Origin: Cupriavidus pauculus
GTDB lineage: Bacteria; Pseudomonadota; Gammaproteobacteria; Burkholderiales; Burkholderiaceae
Length of the DNA: 64,000 nt
Direction: 5' to 3'
NCBI RefSeq assembly: GCF_002858765.1
Contig: NZ_PJRP01000014.1
Span: forward strand, 62,001-126,000
In this document: positions 45,640-54,484 of the stretch, one piece after another
Layout: each line of letters begins with the position of its first letter
How positions within the stretch are numbered: position 1 is the stretch's first letter
The notes under the pieces: model-generated
Databases searched by the model: none
What the model saw: only the letters and a program-made list of their open reading frames with translations
What the model was told of the DNA's origin: nothing
Made by a program: the position numbers and the translations under genes

Positions 45640-45806
45640 CGGAGCGGTGGGTTGGGGGCGCATTGCGGGAAAGAAGAAGCGGACTATGACGGTCCTGCTC
45701 GGGCTATTCGGCGGTTTTCTGGCCGCGGCTGGCGTATGGAGCCTGTTCCTGGACTGGCTGAACCTGCTCGGCATGCTGGTGCCACCCATTGGTGCGCGCA
45801 CCTGGG
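45640..45806 (+). pseudogene. Nucleobase transporter (CodB/NCS1-like) remnant
   Basis: A short plus-strand frame reads TVLLGLFGGFLAAAGVWSLF and LDWLNLLGMLVPPIGA, which matches the region of NCS1 cytosine/purine permeases where W-x-N-x-L-L-x-x-x-L-V-P-P-I-G is conserved. Only about 45 residues of a >400-residue transporter are present, with no start or rest of the gene. The downstream part of the frame is out of phase. It is a fossil left beside the catalase gene. Confidence 0.5.
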
Positions 45807-46130
45807 CAGGAGAAAAGGCCCATCGAGGAGCGAGCGGAACGCCAAGTGCGCCGCTCGAGCGATCCGCCGCACACCGAGCGCAGCAGATCGCCCACCAAGC
45901 TTCGTCACGGTCCGCTCGGCGGCGCGACGATCGTGCCGGGCGCCGACAGCAACTTGCTGGCTGGTCGAGGCGGCGGACACCGGCCTGTATTAGGCCAAGC
46001 GCAGCGGAACCGCAACCAGATGTTGATGGTCTAGCGAGGCCGCGCCGAACGGGCCACGTGCCGACATGGCATGCATTCTGCGGGTACGAACGGCTCCGCA
46101 TACGGAGCCGTACGCACAAGGAGGTCGCGC

Positions 46131-48377
46131 ATGCCGAAGCATTCACTACCAAAGTCGAGCCCCGCCAAATCCGGCACTGGCGGCCAGAGTACGCCCCAGC
46201 ACTCTGGCGACAACCCCAGCCAGGACCGCGCATCGGGCAACAATCAGGACGGTTCCTATGAAAAGGCCGTGGCCGACCGCCTGAGCGGCCGCGCGGAGCA
46301 GCTTGGATCGCCCAGCGTCGGCAATGTGGTGTCGAATGCCGGCAAGACGCTGACCACCAACCAGGGCCTGCAGATTCCCGAGGACGACGACTCGCTGAAG
46401 CTCGGCTTGCGGGGTCCGACGCTGCTGGAAGATTTCCATCTGCGTGAAAAGATTACGCACTTCGATCACGAACGGATTCCCGAACGGGTCGTCCACGCGC
46501 GCGGTGCCGCGGCACACGGCTATTTCGAGCTGACCGAGTCGATCCAGGATTACACGACCACCGAACTGTTCACGCGCGTCGGCGAGAAAACACCGGTCTT
46601 CGTGCGATTTTCCACGGTGGCAGGCTCACGGGGCTCGGCCGACCTGGCGCGCGACGTGCGCGGTTTTGCCACGAAGTTCTACACGCGCCAGGGCAACTTC
46701 GACCTGGTGGGCAACAACATGCCCGTGTTCTTCATCCAGGACGGCATCAAGTTTCCGGACTTCGTGCATTCGGTGAAGCCGGAGCCGCATAACGAGATCC
46801 CGCAGGCCGCGTCGGCCCACGACACGTTCTGGGATTTTGTCTCGCTGCAGCCCGAATCGATGCATATGGTGCTGTGGACGATGTCGGGCCGCGCCATCCC
46901 GCGCAGCTTCCGCACCATGGAGGGCTTCGGCGTTCACACGTTCCGGCTGCTCAACGCCAGGGGCGAGGCCACGCTGGTCAAATACCATTGGAAGCCCGTA
47001 GGTGGTGCCCATTCGCTGATCTGGGACGAGGCGCTCAAGATCAACGGCAAGGACCCCGACTTCCACCGGCGCGACCTCTGGGAATCGATCGAGATGGGCC
47101 AGTTCCCCGAATACGAATTTGGCGTGCAGCTGGTACCCGAGACCGAGATGCTCAAGCTCGGCTTCGACCTGCAGGATCCGACCAAGCTCATCCCCGAGGA
47201 ACTGGTGCCCGTGAAGCGCATCGGGCGAATGGTGCTGGATCGCAATCCCGACAACTTCTTTGCCGAGACCGAACAGGTGGCGTTCCATCCGGGACATCTG
47301 CTACCGGGGATGGACTTCACCAACGATCCGCTGCTGCAGGCGCGGCTGTTCTCGTACATCGACACGCAGATCACGCGGCTGGGCGGACCGAATTTCCATG
47401 AACTGCCGATCAACCGCCCGCTATGCCCGGTACACAACAACCAGCGCGACGGATTCATGCGGCAGACCGTCGTGCAGGGCAAAGAGAGCTACCAGCCCAA
47501 CTCGGTCAGCGGCGGCTGCCCGTTCCTGGCCGGCGACAAGGACGCCTACCGGCACTATCCGGCCCCGGCTGAGGACGGCGCGGTCAAGGCGCGCGTACGC
47601 AGCAACACGTTTGCCGATCATTTCTCGCAGGCCAATCTGTTCTGGCGCAGTCAGTCGGACGTGGAAAAGCAGCAGATCATCGACGCCTACAGCTTCGAGC
47701 TGTCGAAGGTGCAGGACCCGGCCATACGCGCGCGCGTGGTGGGACAGATCGTGCATATCGCGCAGGAGCTGGCTGACGGCGTCGCCCAACAGCTCGGCAT
47801 CGCAGTGGAGCCGGTGGGCCCGGCGGTGCAGATCAACGGCTACGGCGTGCAGACCTCGCCTGCGCTGAGCCTGGACGCCCAGCCGAAGGGCGATATCACG
47901 GGCCGCAAGATCGCGGTGCTGGTCAACGATGGCGTGGACGACGCGGCGATCCAGTCGCTGCAATCGCTTGCCGAAGGGATGGGTGCGAGCGCCAAAATCA
48001 TTGGTCCGCGCGCCAGCAGCGTGACCACAGCAGGCGGCAATGTGCTGCCGGTGGACTTTGCGCTGGCGTCCGTGGGCTCGGTGCTGTTCGATGCGGTCTA
48101 CGTGCCGGACGGCCAGAATCCGCCCGCCGACCCGGATCACAGAGCGCTGCTGTTTGTCAGCGAGGCCTACAAGCACTTCAAGGCGGTGGGCGCCGGCGGC
48201 AGCGGCGCGATGCTGGTGGCCGAAGCCGCACGGCGGGCAGGCATCCAGGGCGGTTTCGCAGGGCCTGGTTTGGTCATCTCCAAAGGAGAGGATGCAAAGA
48301 CCCATCAGGCATTTCTCGATGCAATGGGCCAGCACCGGTGGTGGAAACGGTCGGACGCAATGGCGATTCCAGTGTAG
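46131..48377 (+). CDS. katE: Large-subunit catalase HPII
   Basis: A 748-residue clade II catalase that breaks hydrogen peroxide to water and oxygen. The ATG at 46131 has AAGGAGG six bases upstream. Heme-site residues are visible: the distal His in RVVHARGAAAHGYFELT, Asn in DLVGNNMPVFFIQDGIKF, and the proximal Tyr in ARLFSYIDTQITRLGG. A Cys-containing SGGCPFLAGDKDAYRHY segment follows. The last ~150 residues (KIAVLVNDGVDDAAIQSLQS) are the flavodoxin/GATase-like C-terminal domain of large catalases. The N-terminal ~70 residues are a Ser/Asn/Gln-rich arm. Stationary-phase expression is usual for the family. Confidence 0.96.
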   Translation: MPKHSLPKSSPAKSGTGGQSTPQHSGDNPSQDRASGNNQDGSYEKAVADRLSGRAEQLGSPSVGNVVSNAGKTLTTNQGLQIPEDDDSLKLGLRGPTLLEDFHLREKITHFDHERIPERVVHARGAAAHGYFELTESIQDYTTTELFTRVGEKTPVFVRFSTVAGSRGSADLARDVRGFATKFYTRQGNFDLVGNNMPVFFIQDGIKFPDFVHSVKPEPHNEIPQAASAHDTFWDFVSLQPESMHMVLWTMSGRAIPRSFRTMEGFGVHTFRLLNARGEATLVKYHWKPVGGAHSLIWDEALKINGKDPDFHRRDLWESIEMGQFPEYEFGVQLVPETEMLKLGFDLQDPTKLIPEELVPVKRIGRMVLDRNPDNFFAETEQVAFHPGHLLPGMDFTNDPLLQARLFSYIDTQITRLGGPNFHELPINRPLCPVHNNQRDGFMRQTVVQGKESYQPNSVSGGCPFLAGDKDAYRHYPAPAEDGAVKARVRSNTFADHFSQANLFWRSQSDVEKQQIIDAYSFELSKVQDPAIRARVVGQIVHIAQELADGVAQQLGIAVEPVGPAVQINGYGVQTSPALSLDAQPKGDITGRKIAVLVNDGVDDAAIQSLQSLAEGMGASAKIIGPRASSVTTAGGNVLPVDFALASVGSVLFDAVYVPDGQNPPADPDHRALLFVSEAYKHFKAVGAGGSGAMLVAEAARRAGIQGGFAGPGLVISKGEDAKTHQAFLDAMGQHRWWKRSDAMAIPV

Positions 48378-48517
48378 GCGGTACCGCTGACTGGGCAAGC
48401 TTTCGTCCGGTCAGCTCAGGTTCAGCATGCGATCCGACCACTCCGGCAGAGGGCTGTTGTCGAGCTGGTCGTGCTGACGGTCAGGGTAAGGCCGTCTCCC
48501 GGTCGCGAGGTGGTCAG

Positions 48518-49126
48518 ATGGGTGGTCCCCGGCGAACGCAGTTGTCGGCATCGTTGTGGCAGCTCGATATCGGTTCCGAGCTCGTGTACTCCGGCGATGC
48601 CGGCACCACGGAGCCAAGCCGTCCGAGCCGGCGCCGCGGTGTGGAGCTGGCCGCGTACTACGCGCCGCCCGCGGGTCCGCTGGCCGGCCTGATCGTCGAT
48701 GCCGACGCTGCCTTCTCGCGCGCGCGCTTCCGCGATCGTGAGGATATCGGCGACTACATTCCCGAGTCGATCCAGACCACGGCTTCCATGGGCGTCTCGT
48801 ACAACTGGGGGCGCTGGTCGATGGGCGCGCGCGGCCGCTACTTCGGGCCGCGGCCGCTGATCGAGGACAACAGCGTGCGTTCCGCGTCGTCGTTCCTCGT
48901 CAACATGAAGCTCGGCTATCGCGTGCTCAAGGATGTGCGCGTGTTCGCCGAAGTGCTGAACGTGTTCGGCAAGCGCGTGAACGATATGGACTACTACTAC
49001 GCGTCGCTATTGAAGGGCGAAACCTCGCCGCTCAATGCGGATGGCGTGGCCACCGGCATCAACGACCACCATATCCATCCGGCCGAGCCGCGTACGGTGC
49101 GGGTTGGTGTGCTGTGGAATTTCTGA
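48518..49126 (+). pseudogene. TonB-dependent receptor, C-terminal fragment
   Basis: About 200 residues with the look of a TonB-dependent siderophore receptor C-terminus: IGSELVYSGDAGTTEPSRPS, GVELAAYYAPPAGPLAGLIV, MGVSYNWGRWSMGARGRYFG, LGYRVLKDVRVFAEVLNVFG and the terminal RTVRVGVLWNF with aromatic end. The plug domain and most of the barrel are missing, and there is no start or signal peptide. It directly follows katE with ~140 bp between, so the 5' part was lost in a rearrangement. Confidence 0.75.
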
Positions 49127-49352
49127 GATATTGATCCACGGGCTCACGGCTGACGCAAAGTTCGCGCATAGCGGTCATTCGCATTCACAGCGCTGATGAC
49201 CGCTGTTGGCCGATCTGGGGCGCCCGACATTCTCCTTCGCCTTGAGCGAATGAGGAATAATGTGCGCTTCGCAGTGCCCCTCCATGCTACGGTGGTGAAT
49301 CGCACGGTTCCGTGCGACAGTGCTCGTATCACCAAAGCTCCCCGGCGACGCG

Positions 49353-49564
49353 ATGACATTCTCTTTCCTGTGCGCAACCTGCAACGAACTTCACCATGGC
49401 ATGCCGAGTTTCGGTGCCGAGGCGCCGTTCAGCTACGACCAGATGCCGGCGGAGGATCGGGAGCGCCGTTGTTCGTTGGGTAGCGACGACTGCGTCATCG
49501 ACGAGCGTCAGTTCTTTGTTCGGGGGTGCCTCGAGATGTGCCGTCATGCAGGGGGCCGCCAAAG
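49353..49564 (+). pseudogene. DUF2199 protein, interrupted by the IS
   Basis: From the ATG at 49353 the frame reads MTFSFLCATCNELHHGMPSF, APFSYDQMPAEDRERRCSLG, then DDCVIDERQFFVRGCLEM, the N-terminal half of DUF2199 (~150 residues, Cys-x-x-Cys-type CATCNELH start). The IS begins at 49565, and I see no continuation of the family right of the element at 51014. So either the distal half was lost too or the insertion was followed by a deletion. The function of DUF2199 is unknown to me. Confidence 0.7.
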
Positions 49565-49609
49565 TGAACTGCACCCCAAAAGTTGGACACCAACTTTTGG
49601 GGTGTTTTC

Positions 49610-50143
49610 ATGTATAGGTACACCGAGCAGTTCAGACTGTCGGTCATCAAGGAGTATCTGACCGGGCACGCAGGGGCCGGCGCGCTCGCCAAGCGCTATG
49701 GGATTGACGAGGGGACGGTGCGGCGGTGGGTTGCAGCCTATCGGCTGCATGGCCAAGCCAGTCTCAAGCGCAGGTACAAGACCTACAGCGCAGAGTTCAA
49801 GCTCTCCGTGCTTGAGCGGATGCGCCGCCAAGGCTTGTCGCATCGGGAAGTGGCGGCGCTGTTCGACATCCGCGGTAGCGGCGCCATTGGCGTGTGGGAA
49901 CGCCAGTATGATGCTGGGGGTTTAGAAGCTCTGACGCCTCGCCCCAGGGGACGACGGCCCAGCAAGATGCCACAACGGACTCCCAAGACAAAGCCATCGC
50001 GGTCATCAGGCGACCTGACGCGCACGCGCGAAGAACTCCTTGAAGAGTTGGACTACCTGCGCATGGAGAACGCGTACCTAAAAAAGCTCGACGCCTTGGT
50101 TCAAGCGAGCAAGACATCTGCGCAACCCAAAAAGCGCAAATAG
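49610..50143 (+). CDS. IS3-family transposase OrfA
   Basis: A 177-residue protein with two helix-turn-helix segments: YRYTEQFRLSVIKEYLTGHA with YGIDEGTVRRWVAAYRLHGQ, and TYSAEFKLSVLERMRRQGLS with SHREVAALFDIRGSGAIGVW. It ends in a Leu-rich coil (LTRTREELLEELDYLRMENA). It binds the terminal repeats. The end contains CCAAAAAGCG, a likely -1 slippery stretch, just before its stop, so an OrfAB fusion with orfB can form. Confidence 0.9.
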   Translation: MYRYTEQFRLSVIKEYLTGHAGAGALAKRYGIDEGTVRRWVAAYRLHGQASLKRRYKTYSAEFKLSVLERMRRQGLSHREVAALFDIRGSGAIGVWERQYDAGGLEALTPRPRGRRPSKMPQRTPKTKPSRSSGDLTRTREELLEELDYLRMENAYLKKLDALVQASKTSAQPKKRK

Positions 50144-50979
50144 TGCTTGAGCTGAGGCAGCAGTACCCGTTGGCCGGCTTGCTGAGGGTGGCAGGACTGG
50201 CGCGCAGCACGTTCTACTACCAGCAGGCCGTGCTGCAGGCCCACGACAAATATACGGAGCTGAAAGCGCGCATTCGCGAACTCTTTGCCCGGCACATGGG
50301 CCGTTATGGCTACCGCCGCATCACGGCGGTAATCCGGCAAACCGGCACGATCGTCAACCACAAGACGGTTCAGCGCCTCATGAGAGAGATGGGACTGAAG
50401 TCGTTGGTCCGGCCGAAGAAATACCGCTCCTACAAGGGCACGGTAGGCCGTGTCGCACCCAATGTTCTGCAACGGCAATTCCAGGCCAGGCGTCCGAATC
50501 GGAAGTGGGTAACCGACGTGACCGAATTCAACGTGGCCGGCGAGAAGCTGTACCTCTCCCCGGTGCTGGACCTGTACAACGGCGAGATCATCGCCTACGA
50601 GACTGCCCGTAGGCCCACCTTCGAGATGGTGAGCAATATGCTGAAGAAGGCGTTCCGCCGCCTCAGCCCGAAGGACCGACCGCTGCTGCATTCCGATCAG
50701 GGTTGGCAGTACCAGATGCCGGCCTATCAGCGGATGCTCAAACAGCGCAGAATCCGTCCCAGCATGTCCCGCAAGGGCAATTGCCTCGACAACGCCACCA
50801 TGGAAAGCTTCTTCGGCACCCTGAAGTCCGAGTTCTTCTACCTGAACAAGTTCGCCAGCGTCGAGGAGCTACAGCAAGGCCTGCGCCAATACATTCACTA
50901 TTACAATCACGACCGCATCAAGCTCAAACTTAAAGGGCTGAGTCCCGTGAAGTACAGGACTCAGCCCTCTCTAGCCTAG
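50143..50979 (+). CDS. IS3-family transposase OrfB (DDE)
   Basis: A 278-residue catalytic subunit starting at a GTG that overlaps the orfA stop by one base. The rve/DDE core is visible: KWVTDVTEFNVAGEKLYLSP (first Asp), PLLHSDQGWQYQMPAYQRML (second Asp) and SRKGNCLDNATMESFFGTLK (Glu). An N-terminal HTH_21 segment (RELFARHMGRYGYRRITAVI) precedes it. Natural expression is probably as OrfAB through a -1 frameshift. Complete and without stops. Confidence 0.93.
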   Translation: MLELRQQYPLAGLLRVAGLARSTFYYQQAVLQAHDKYTELKARIRELFARHMGRYGYRRITAVIRQTGTIVNHKTVQRLMREMGLKSLVRPKKYRSYKGTVGRVAPNVLQRQFQARRPNRKWVTDVTEFNVAGEKLYLSPVLDLYNGEIIAYETARRPTFEMVSNMLKKAFRRLSPKDRPLLHSDQGWQYQMPAYQRMLKQRRIRPSMSRKGNCLDNATMESFFGTLKSEFFYLNKFASVEELQQGLRQYIHYYNHDRIKLKLKGLSPVKYRTQPSLA

Positions 50980-51013
50980 CAAATCAACTGTCCAACTTTC
51001 TGGGGTCAGTTCA

Positions 51014-51190
51014 AAGCTTCACGGCCCTTTTATTTAAGGCTAGGACTGTCAGTTCGGTAGTCGTGGGAGGTCGTCGCGCGCATCGATCCACCGCCGTCGA
51101 GAGAATTCCGGGTTGTCTGCAGCAGCTATCCCCAAGCTCTCTCCGCTATTTTCCGCCTGAGGCCTGACGATATCAGAGAGAGAAGTAAAC
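51014..51190. other. Right flank of the IS
   Basis: Holds the second AAG copy of the target duplication. No gene seen, and no continuation of DUF2199. Confidence 0.4.
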
Positions 51191-51463
51191 TCACAAACTA
51201 CACCCAACAGAACAGACCTCGCCATCAAGCACGCACCCGTCGGGCATATCCGCTACGGCAGCGGTCACCTCAGGAAACCACCGCGTCGCGTCAACGCCGC
51301 CTCGGCTCTTCAGCCGGGCCATGGACCCGGTACTGGCCAAGACGCGGTACCCGTCGAACTTGATCTCGTAGAGCCAGTCGCCTTCGCGCGGGATGGCCTT
51401 GCGCTCTACCAGCAGCATGGGGGACAGCTGGTCCAATGCCGCTGGCGCCGAAGCGCGCGGCAT
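51191..51463 (-). pseudogene. ATP-dependent DNA ligase (LigD ligase domain), N-terminal fragment
   Basis: The 90 residues read QLSPMLLVERKAIPREGDWL, YEIKFDGYRVLAS, with the nucleotidyl-Lys in EIKFDGYR, and DGCVLDGEVCSVGCSL, the start of the next ligase motif (EGE-like). This is the start of the ligase domain of LigD/LigC-type enzymes used in non-homologous end joining. The frame ends at motif III and the remaining ~200+ residues are missing, so it is a relic. It lies 5 bp downstream of a DUF2188 gene, and NHEJ ligases are often next to such small genes. Confidence 0.72.
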
Positions 51464-51468
51464 GGCCT

Positions 51469-51690
51469 TTAGCCCTTAATGTTGCGCTGGTCATGGCCGA
51501 AGGAGTTTCTCTCGCGGATCTGTCCGTCCCGACCGTGGATCAGGAGCTCGACCTTGTCGGCCTGTGCGCGCTGGGTGCCCGCTTCGATGGCCTCTTCCTG
51601 GGTGGCGAACATGGTGCGCTTGCCGTCTCTGGGGGCTTCTACCGCCCAGCCTTCACCGGCCGGTACCACGTGGATGTGTATGTTGGCCAT
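51469..51690 (-). CDS. DUF2188 protein
   Basis: A 73-residue protein: MANIHIHVVPAGEGWAVEAP, RTMFATQEEAIEAGTQRAQA, VELLIHGRDGQIRERNSFGH. These are the three conserved blocks of DUF2188 (VxPxxxGWxVxxEG, AxxxAxxxA, LxIHxxDGxI). The ATG follows AGGGAG at a distance of six bases. Its stop is 5 bp before the truncated ligase gene, so they were one operon. The function of DUF2188 is unknown; relatives often lie beside LigD genes. Confidence 0.85.
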   Translation of the reverse strand: MANIHIHVVPAGEGWAVEAPRDGKRTMFATQEEAIEAGTQRAQADKVELLIHGRDGQIRERNSFGHDQRNIKG

Positions 51691-51784
51691 GATTGGCTCC
51701 CTACAGGGGCTAGAGACAGTCTGCTCGCGCCTGGTCGCACGCCGCTATCGGAAGACGTCCGACATGAGCTGGGCAAAAAAAAAT

Positions 51785-51808
51785 GCCGCGGCGCAGGGAC
51801 GCCGCGGC
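51785..51808 (-). terminator. Rho-independent terminator, minus strand
   Basis: GCCGCGGCG (51785-51793) and CGCCGCGGC (51800-51808) with a 6-base loop, followed on the minus strand by ATTTTTTTTT. It ends transcription of the small coiled-coil gene at 51865-52149. Confidence 0.88.
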
Positions 51809-51864
51809 AAACGATTTAGGATTAAAGGTGCTGTTTCCAGCAGCGCGATGGTCCTCGATTTCGA

Positions 51865-52149
51865 CTAGGCCCGGGAGTACCCTTTCGAGGTAGGTGCGCG
51901 TCCTACATTGAAAGGTTTAGAGGTGGATGCGCCTTCCTTACGTCTGTCATGAAATGATGGAATTGCGACTCTCCAGGCGCTATTCATCATGCGTATTGCG
52001 TCGACATATTGATCACGCTGCGCGCGCAATGCCGCCAACGCTTTTCGCATGCTTATTAGATCAGTGCGCGCACGGGAGACGTCTCCGCCCTGGGATTCTT
52101 GCTTCGCAATAAAGCGCTCCAGGCGTTCTACGTCTCGTGAGACATCCAC
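51865..52149 (-). CDS. Small coiled-coil protein, related to the proteins at 36093 and 52285
   Basis: A 94-residue helical protein: VERLERFIAKQESQGGDVSR, DLISMRKALAALRAQRDQYV. It shares with the protein at 52285 the pattern of a coil, Gly-(Gly)-Asp, an Ala-rich turn, L-x-S-M-x-x-A-L-x-A-L and a final R-R/Q-D. The last ~30 residues are basic and Ser-rich. No signal peptide or enzyme motif. It is head-to-head with the 52285 gene, ~135 bp apart, and followed by a strong terminator, so it is a free-standing gene. Function unknown to me. Confidence 0.6.
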   Translation of the reverse strand: MDVSRDVERLERFIAKQESQGGDVSRARTDLISMRKALAALRAQRDQYVDAIRMMNSAWRVAIPSFHDRRKEGASTSKPFNVGRAPTSKGYSRA

Positions 52150-52284
52150 GCCTCACTTGTGCTGGGCGTAGCAAAGCAAACGCCTCCCCGGAGCGAGTGA
52201 TAGTTCTAGTAGGTAATAACCCTAATGCGCGGACCCGCATGCCTAGACTATTTTGAAAAAATCCATGCTCTTTGGAGGAGTTGT

Positions 52285-52608
52285 ATGGACGCGAAAATTC
52301 CTTTTCGGTCACTTGTGATCGCTGATCGATACATTCGTGAGGTCTCGGCCAAGATCGATCTTCAGCGCCAACTCGTCGCCCAATTGGAAGAGGAAGGCGG
52401 GGACGCGGCGCTGGCGCGACGCAGCTTGAAGTCTATGATTAGCGCGTTGGAGGCGTTGAAAGCTCGCCGGGACGATTTGCGTTTGTCCCTTGCGTTTGGG
52501 GATCGAAAGGGCGAATCGGACAATCGCCTTGACTCAGGCTCTCGATCGCTGGGGGTCGCAAATCAGACGGACACTGACGTCTCATATTCCGTGCAGCGAC
52601 TAGGGTAG
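52285..52608 (+). CDS. Small coiled-coil protein
   Basis: A 107-residue protein whose ATG has GGAGGAG seven bases upstream. It reads REVSAKIDLQRQLVAQLEEE, GGDAALARRSLKSMISALEA, LKARRDDLRLSLAFGDRKGE. The same pattern occurs at 51865-52149 (divergent neighbour) and, less closely, at 36093-36335. It is followed by a strong terminator at 52650. The pair of divergent paralogues suggests a local duplication and inversion. No family I can name. Confidence 0.65.
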   Translation: MDAKIPFRSLVIADRYIREVSAKIDLQRQLVAQLEEEGGDAALARRSLKSMISALEALKARRDDLRLSLAFGDRKGESDNRLDSGSRSLGVANQTDTDVSYSVQRLG

Positions 52609-52649
52609 AAAGACACCAGTCTCCATCAGATCCCCGATGGAAATTCTTC

Positions 52650-52675
52650 GGCCCGCCTTCCCAGCGGGCCTTTTT
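52650..52675 (+). terminator. Rho-independent terminator
   Basis: GGCCCGC and GCGGGCC (52650-52656 and 52664-52670) with a 7-base loop, followed by TTTTT. Confidence 0.9.
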
Positions 52676-52694
52676 GTGGCAGGTGACCTTTGCG

Positions 52695-53241
52695 CTACAG
52701 GAGGGCTGGCGGCACATCTTTAGCCGGTTCGATTTTCGGCGCAGCTTTGGCTCGCGGTAGGACAGGAGCGGGCTCGGCTACCAATTGCTCCGCGGGAAGA
52801 AGTCGAAGCATGGTGCGCGCTACCTCGGGATCCCGGCAATGAAGCCAATCCTCCCAGTCTTCGCGGGGCAAAAGGACTACGCCGCGCTTCTCGTCGCCAG
52901 GTTTGTGGAATCGCTTCATGAGCGGATGACTATCCGCGTTGAGGGTCGGCATGGTGAAAGATACGGCGCCGTCCGGCCACGCCCGCCACAGCCCCGCGAT
53001 CGCGAATGGCTCACCGCCTGGCAGGCCGATCTTCCAACGAACGGCCTTGCCTGTTTCCCAATTCGGCTCGTAGAACGCTGTCGCCGGTAACGGCAAGATG
53101 ACGGGTATGGACGCGTACAGCTGAACGGTCACAGCATGGACATCGAGGGTGGATGGCGGTGTGACAGGCAGATACCGACGGCATCCAGCGGAACCGGACG
53201 ATCGTACCGTAGACTGGCAGCGATCTGCGCGTACCATGCAA
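52695..53241 (-). pseudogene. HMCES/YedK (SRAP) protein, N-terminus destroyed
   Basis: HMCES-type proteins shield abasic sites in single-stranded DNA through an N-terminal Cys. The C-terminal half is intact: WETGKAVRWKIGLPGGEPFA, IAGLWRAWPDGAVSFTMPTL, NADSHPLMKRFHKPGDEKRG, VLLPREDWEDWLHCRDPE. The start is not: in another frame the DNA reads YAQIAASLRYDRPVPLDAVG, the usual N-terminus, but the MCGR start with the catalytic Cys is scrambled and the middle, with the abasic-site-binding block, is missing. So an internal deletion and frame change removed the active site. The second kinase copy at 62858 carries the same N-terminal relic. Confidence 0.75.
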
Positions 53242-54363
53242 TGCACGCTATTTACCACGAGGCAGATTTACAGAGAACACCGTTTCTGCTGCATCGGATC
53301 GCGCTTCAATTTCGCCCCCATGTGCCTTGGCAATCTCCCGCGCGATATACAGTCCGAGCCCCAGACTGCCGTCGGCATTTGTGCCTTGGTTCGGGCCGCG
53401 CTGGAGCGGGTTGAAAATGAGATTGAGAGTTGAACGCTCAATAGGGCTGCCAGTGTTCCTCACTTCAAGTAGGACTTCCGCGCCCTTGTCGGTCACTGTC
53501 ACACATACGGGCGCGTCTTGCGCTCCGTACTTGATCGCGTTTAGTACCAGGTTGCCGACCAACTGTTGGAGACGTTGGTCATCCCAGACACCGGAGCAAT
53601 CACCAACTACGTCCAGATTGATCTGGTGATCCGGATGTACTACCCGCAACTGGTCCAGCGTGTCGGCAAGTAACCGACCCAGATCGATATCGCTCGGCGC
53701 GATATGGAGACCAAGACCGAGTTTGGTTCGATTGAAATCAACCATATCGTCCAGCAGCGCCTGCATGCGAGCGCCGCTTCTGATCAAGCGGGACGCCGCT
53801 CCCGCCACCTTTTCGCCCGCATTCAGCGCTGCCAGATAGGCCGCCGTAGTCTGGATAGTCTGGAGCGGACTGCGCATGTCATGCCCCAACATTCCCAGAA
53901 ACAAATTACGGGACAAGTCTACTTGCATGCTGAAAAACTCTACCGATTCGGCGATTGCTTGATCGATGGCCTCGTTGAAGCGGATCATGTCGTCCTCGCG
54001 ATGACCGTCAGGCGCGCACTCGTCTATCCACAGTCGGAGTACGCTCGCGCGCAGGGCGCGGTACTCGGCAACCATCTGGTTGATATCGAAGCCGCTTCGC
54101 GCGCGCAGAAGGGCGTGCATCTGGGCGGCAGTCTCAGGCGCTCCGACTAGTTTGGAGGCGTGCCCCGTGGATTTTTCAAATTGCTCCCTCCTGGTTTGGG
54201 CTTGAGACAGATCCTTTGCCACGGCCACCAGAATCTGCTGCGCATGGTCCCGCAAGGCTAGTGGTTTCATTTCTGCCGCCGCCGGCAACTGGGTGCGTGC
54301 AAATGCCTCCCATTCCGACAGAACGGCGTCCATACGGCGGAGGATGAAGTCGGCTAATCGCAT
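53178..54363. repeat. Direct repeat copy 1 (histidine kinase plus HMCES N-terminus)
   Basis: About 1.19 kb matches 62790-63976 in the same orientation, covering the whole kinase gene and the decayed HMCES start. Differences are spread along it (kinase proteins differ at roughly one residue in eight), so the duplication is not recent. Confidence 0.85.
53248..54363 (-). CDS. Soluble sensor histidine kinase, copy 1
   Basis: A 371-residue kinase without membrane segments. The N-terminal ~145 residues are helical and resemble RsbT/RsbR co-antagonist-type sensor regions (FDINQMVAEYRALRASVLRL). The H-box is FLGMLGHDMRSPLQTIQTTA, the N-box LVLNAIKYGAQ, the G-box SLGLGLYIAREIAKAHGGEI. The ATG at 54363 is the first in the conserved start MRLADFILRRMDA. 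It is divergent from a response-regulator gene at 54485, which is broken, so its partner may be lost. A close copy lies at 62858-63976. Confidence 0.9.
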   Translation of the reverse strand: MRLADFILRRMDAVLSEWEAFARTQLPAAAEMKPLALRDHAQQILVAVAKDLSQAQTRREQFEKSTGHASKLVGAPETAAQMHALLRARSGFDINQMVAEYRALRASVLRLWIDECAPDGHREDDMIRFNEAIDQAIAESVEFFSMQVDLSRNLFLGMLGHDMRSPLQTIQTTAAYLAALNAGEKVAGAASRLIRSGARMQALLDDMVDFNRTKLGLGLHIAPSDIDLGRLLADTLDQLRVVHPDHQINLDVVGDCSGVWDDQRLQQLVGNLVLNAIKYGAQDAPVCVTVTDKGAEVLLEVRNTGSPIERSTLNLIFNPLQRGPNQGTNADGSLGLGLYIAREIAKAHGGEIEARSDAAETVFSVNLPRGK

Positions 54364-54484
54364 GTCTGCTCCCGTAAAACGGAAATACATCCCATAGCGC
54401 ATTTTTTAGGATCCGGCGCGCAAATCTGCGGTCTGATCTTGTCGGGTACATCTATTGCGTATGGTAGGGCAACTGGAGCCCCTC

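Larger units (their letters stand above)
49565..51013 (+). mobile_element. IS3-family insertion sequence, complete
   Basis: A 1449-bp element with 25-bp imperfect terminal inverted repeats (TGAACTGCACCCC... left; TGAACTGACCCC... right, as complement) and a 3-bp target duplication AAG on both sides (49562-49564 and 51014-51016). Two overlapping genes orfA and orfB encode a DDE transposase. Both frames are intact, so it may be active. It lies inside a DUF2199 gene. Confidence 0.92.
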
